Assembly: GCA_012295275.1 (NCBI GenBank)
Contig: CM022670.1
Span: 39,482,251 to 39,528,250, forward strand
Direction: 5' to 3'
DNA length: 46,000 nt
DNA from: Chrysomallon squamiferum
Lineage: Eukaryota; Mollusca; Gastropoda; Neomphalida; Peltospiridae
The notes under the pieces were generated by a model that saw nothing but the letters and a program-made list of their open reading frames with translations, had not been told where the DNA came from and did no database searches. The first letter of the stretch is position 1; every line of letters starts with the position of its first letter. The translations under genes were made by a program, and so were the position numbers. Positions 21,277 to 46,000 of the stretch are shown here, in pieces.

Positions 21277-21381
21277 CGACAGTGAGTCACCTGGTGAGTG
21301 ATGACACCCCCACCTCAGTGTGGCTAATACGGGATTACTCATACTTGAAAATGAGCTGTCCTGGGGGACTGTTCACCTTAG
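21277..21381 (+). pseudogene. Isolated exon, possibly from a paralogue of the membrane-protein gene
   Basis: 105 nt, phase 1-1, acceptor AATGCAG, donor GTACAG. It reads TVSHLVSDDTPTSVWLIRDY, then LKMSCPGGLFTL. The CPxx[LI]F piece loosely recalls NTCPYDIF in exon 6 of the intact gene. It lies 0.9 kb before a clear copy of exon 7. Whether it is still used is unknown. Confidence 0.4.
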
Positions 21382-22249
21382 GTACAGAACACAAAACACC
21401 AGTGTTAAATTTCATTTGAAAATATCTCAATTAGTTTAAAATAAATAACAAAAGATATAATGATAAAATGATTATAAACAAATAGTTTCTCTATGTTTAC
21501 TGATGCACGATACTCATTTTCAGTATTTTAATTATAATTAATTACATGACCTAATTCTGTATTTCACTAATTCATTACCTTTTTGTTATTCACATTTACT
21601 TTGTTATTATTGCTGAAATGCTTTGCCTTATACACTTGTATTTTATTTTGTTTAGAAATGAAAAATATAAATTATATTTTAAAATAATTCTTGCACTTTA
21701 GCTTTAGAACTTCAGAGAGGTCAAGGCCATTTCGTCTAGACAGTCTCGCCACGCGGTATGTTGAGTATCCTTATGTAGGATCATGAGAAATGAAGTATCA
21801 AAACTGCACGTTTGTCATTTTAAGCAAATGCAGTTGTTTTTCCCTTTTCATAATCAGGCTTGAAAATATGTGAGGTACTTTTTGTAGTAGTAGTAAAACA
21901 GATTTCTAGAAATAGTCGCTGTTTTAGTTATTTTGAATATCCCTTATGCAATTCATTTCGTTTGTTTTCTTCCATTTTATTTTTTATTTTGTGTGAACGA
22001 CGTGTCGTCTCCGAATTTTATTTTAAAGTTCTACTTTATTATTTGGAAAGATTTTGTCCCTAGTTTGGAACAAATTAATTACTGGAAGTGTATCAGAAAT
22101 ACTTTGTAAATGAATTCATCTAAATGTTATTTTTCTGAAGTTATAATTTAGTTTCGTTTTAATACATTAAGTAATTTGAAGGTGATTATGTTAATGTTAA
22201 TATTTAAGTTTTCATTATTATTTTTTTCTTGGAAACGTTATTTTAATTA

Positions 22250-22354
22250 CGTTTTGTTCTCTGTAAACTGTGTTGCTGGTGTTGTAAAGGGTTCTACAAC
22301 TTATCTAACCGTGTTCAACAAACAAACGTCTGTCCAACCATTCACGTGTCTGGT
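22250..22354 (+). pseudogene. Acceptor-less copy of exon 7 of the membrane-protein gene
   Basis: It matches 14543-14662 with three substitutions in the shared exon part (two change residues: Ile to Val, Tyr to Phe) but lacks 18 bp that carry the splice acceptor and the first codons. The donor differs (GTGAGA). Without an acceptor it cannot splice as in the parent, so it is called a gene fragment. Confidence 0.8.
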
Positions 22355-22390
22355 GAGAAAAATGTAAATACTGTACTTATTTTAACAATA

Positions 22391-22443
22391 ATGATGATGA
22401 TGATGATGATGATGTTAATAATAACGATAATGATGATGATAAT
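22391..22443. repeat. (ATG)n imperfect microsatellite
   Basis: ATG and AAT triplet runs downstream of the exon-7 copy. Beyond them, 22500-22545 resembles the pyrimidine-rich end of intron 7 with a damaged acceptor. Confidence 0.8.
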
Positions 22444-22906
22444 AATAACGAAAACAAAAACGATAACAAATAACAAATATAATAATTTTTACCTGAAATA
22501 TTTTATCTGATTTATTTATTTGTTTTATTTGTGTGTTTGAAGGTCTTACATTTATTATTATTGTTAATTTATTTAAAAGCAATGTTTATCATCGTTTGTT
22601 CTTAATAAATGTGCAGGTATGAAAAACAAAGTGGGCACCTTCATTTATCAGTTTCTTCGTAATATTTATTGTCAATCTTGACTATTAGTTCAGACTGAAA
22701 CAAAGCATAAGTAATTTATTTGTTTTAGGAAACTTTATTGTACCATATAATCCTTCAAAAATAAACAGTCTTGAAGTTACATTTTCTTTTATCGGTAATG
22801 AAAAAAACAAAAACACAAACAAAACAAAACAAAACAAAACACCAAGGAATATCCGTATACTCTTGCATGATATACAAAATCAAAACGGATAACTGAAACA
22901 GTTCTG

Positions 22907-22912
22907 TTTATT
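22907..22912 (-). terminator. Candidate polyadenylation signal of the large minus-strand gene
   Basis: AATAAA on the minus strand lies 35 nt after the TGA at 22947-22949. It supports the reading in which the last FN3 exon is terminal. Confidence 0.45.
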
Positions 22913-22946
22913 CGTAACGCCCCTCGTTATCACTTGTACCAGTTCA

Positions 22947-45310
<22,364 letters not shown>

Positions 45311-45401
45311 CTAATTGTTAATAAGAGGATCGAAAATTTTTAGTATCATGATTGTGTAAATTTCTTTTAAAATGTTTCTTTTAGTAACAAATGGTCTAAA
45401 T

Positions 45402-45591
45402 TTTTATTATTATTATTATTGTTGTTGTTGTTGTTGTTGTTGTTCCATCTTAGTGCTGTATTTGTTTAATTATTTTGTTTGTACCAATCTTTGTTAATAA
45501 TAAAGTGTGACCATGGAAGAAGCTACTGAGGATGCATGGACGTTGACATTTTATTTTTTATCATGACGTCATTTAGAAGAAAACTGGATTT

Positions 45592-45686
<95 letters not shown>
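45402..45686. repeat. (ATT)n(GTT)n and (GT)n(GA)n microsatellites
   Basis: ATT/GTT units at 45402-45443 and GT followed by GA units at 45596-45686. The remainder of 45311-46000 shows no exon. Confidence 0.9.
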
Positions 45687-45687
<1 letters not shown>

Positions 45688-46000
45688 ATAGCAATGATGT
45701 AATGTTTTCCTTCATATGTCAGGTTTTTCTTATATACTGAAATAATGTCACTATAAAAATGAAACTGTTAGACTCACAATTTTTAATTGAATATTATACT
45801 TTATTGTTAACAAAACGATTGTTTTTTTAACAGTTGAGTAATTATTTGTAAAAAACAATACAATCTCTTTTAAGGTTCTTATTCTCTTTTTTTTTTTATG
45901 GCACTTTAATGTTCTGAAGTCTCCAACCTTTTTGTTTGTGAACCAACAAAACGCCTTTTGCCTTTGCTCGTTTTCCAACTTTGTTTCCAGCAATGCAAAC

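Noticed and set aside
21721-21767. Possible extra exon between CTTCAG and GTATGT
   Set aside because: A frame can be drawn in phase with 21277-21381, but the peptide resembles nothing in the intact gene and the signals alone are too weak.

Overview
This is a eukaryotic window: AT-rich, full of microsatellites, with genes broken into short exons bounded by GT-AG introns. The Ig/FN3/Frizzled-CRD content, the intron sizes (about 0.1-1.9 kb) and degraded repeats that resemble common molluscan ones suggest a lophotrochozoan, probably a gastropod-like mollusc. That assignment is inference. All exon models were built by hand, by reading splice sites and checking that the phase carries across every junction.

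Layout. (1) 287-5086, plus strand: the last nine exons of a gene I do not recognise (C-terminal 422 aa, hydrophilic, with twin 23-residue exons and a helical C-terminus). (2) 6864-8605, plus strand: a two-exon gene for a small secreted protein (128 aa) with one FN3 domain. (3) 9290-10858: a large TACTATAC/TACAC simple-sequence array, followed by a decayed copy of exon 7 of the first gene. (4) 11291-17427, plus strand: a complete ten-exon gene for a 380-aa type I membrane protein, with signal peptide, cysteine-rich ectodomain, RKKR furin-like site, a 9-nt microexon, Thr-rich stalk, one TM segment and a short basic tail. (5) 17428-22640: a scrambled region with pieces of one or more further copies of that gene (copies of exons 7 and 8 and their flanks, a possible paralogue exon, two orphan cytoplasmic-tail-like exons, a second TACTA array with the same flank as in front of the intact gene) and a 950-bp polypurine tract. 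(6) 45310-22947, minus strand: at least 33 exons of one very large gene, with its 5' end outside the window. Thirteen Ig domains, ten FN3 domains, a Thr-rich linker and a ten-cysteine Frizzled-type CRD add up to about 2,477 aa.

The large minus-strand gene is the most striking object. Its Ig exons form a higher-order repeat of four domain types (Ig1, split Ig2, Ig3, Ig3) present twice, then once more as Ig1-Ig2-Ig3 running into FN3 domains, an order reminiscent of the LAR-type receptor phosphatase ectodomain. The repeat looks like serial duplication of a whole multi-exon cassette. Nearly all boundaries are phase 1, so most domains could be skipped in frame. Within the FN3 block, one exon carries two frameshifts that compensate each other. 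Together the plus- and minus-strand genes make a cluster of cell-surface or secreted adhesion/recognition-type proteins, with active local duplication at the 11-23 kb locus.
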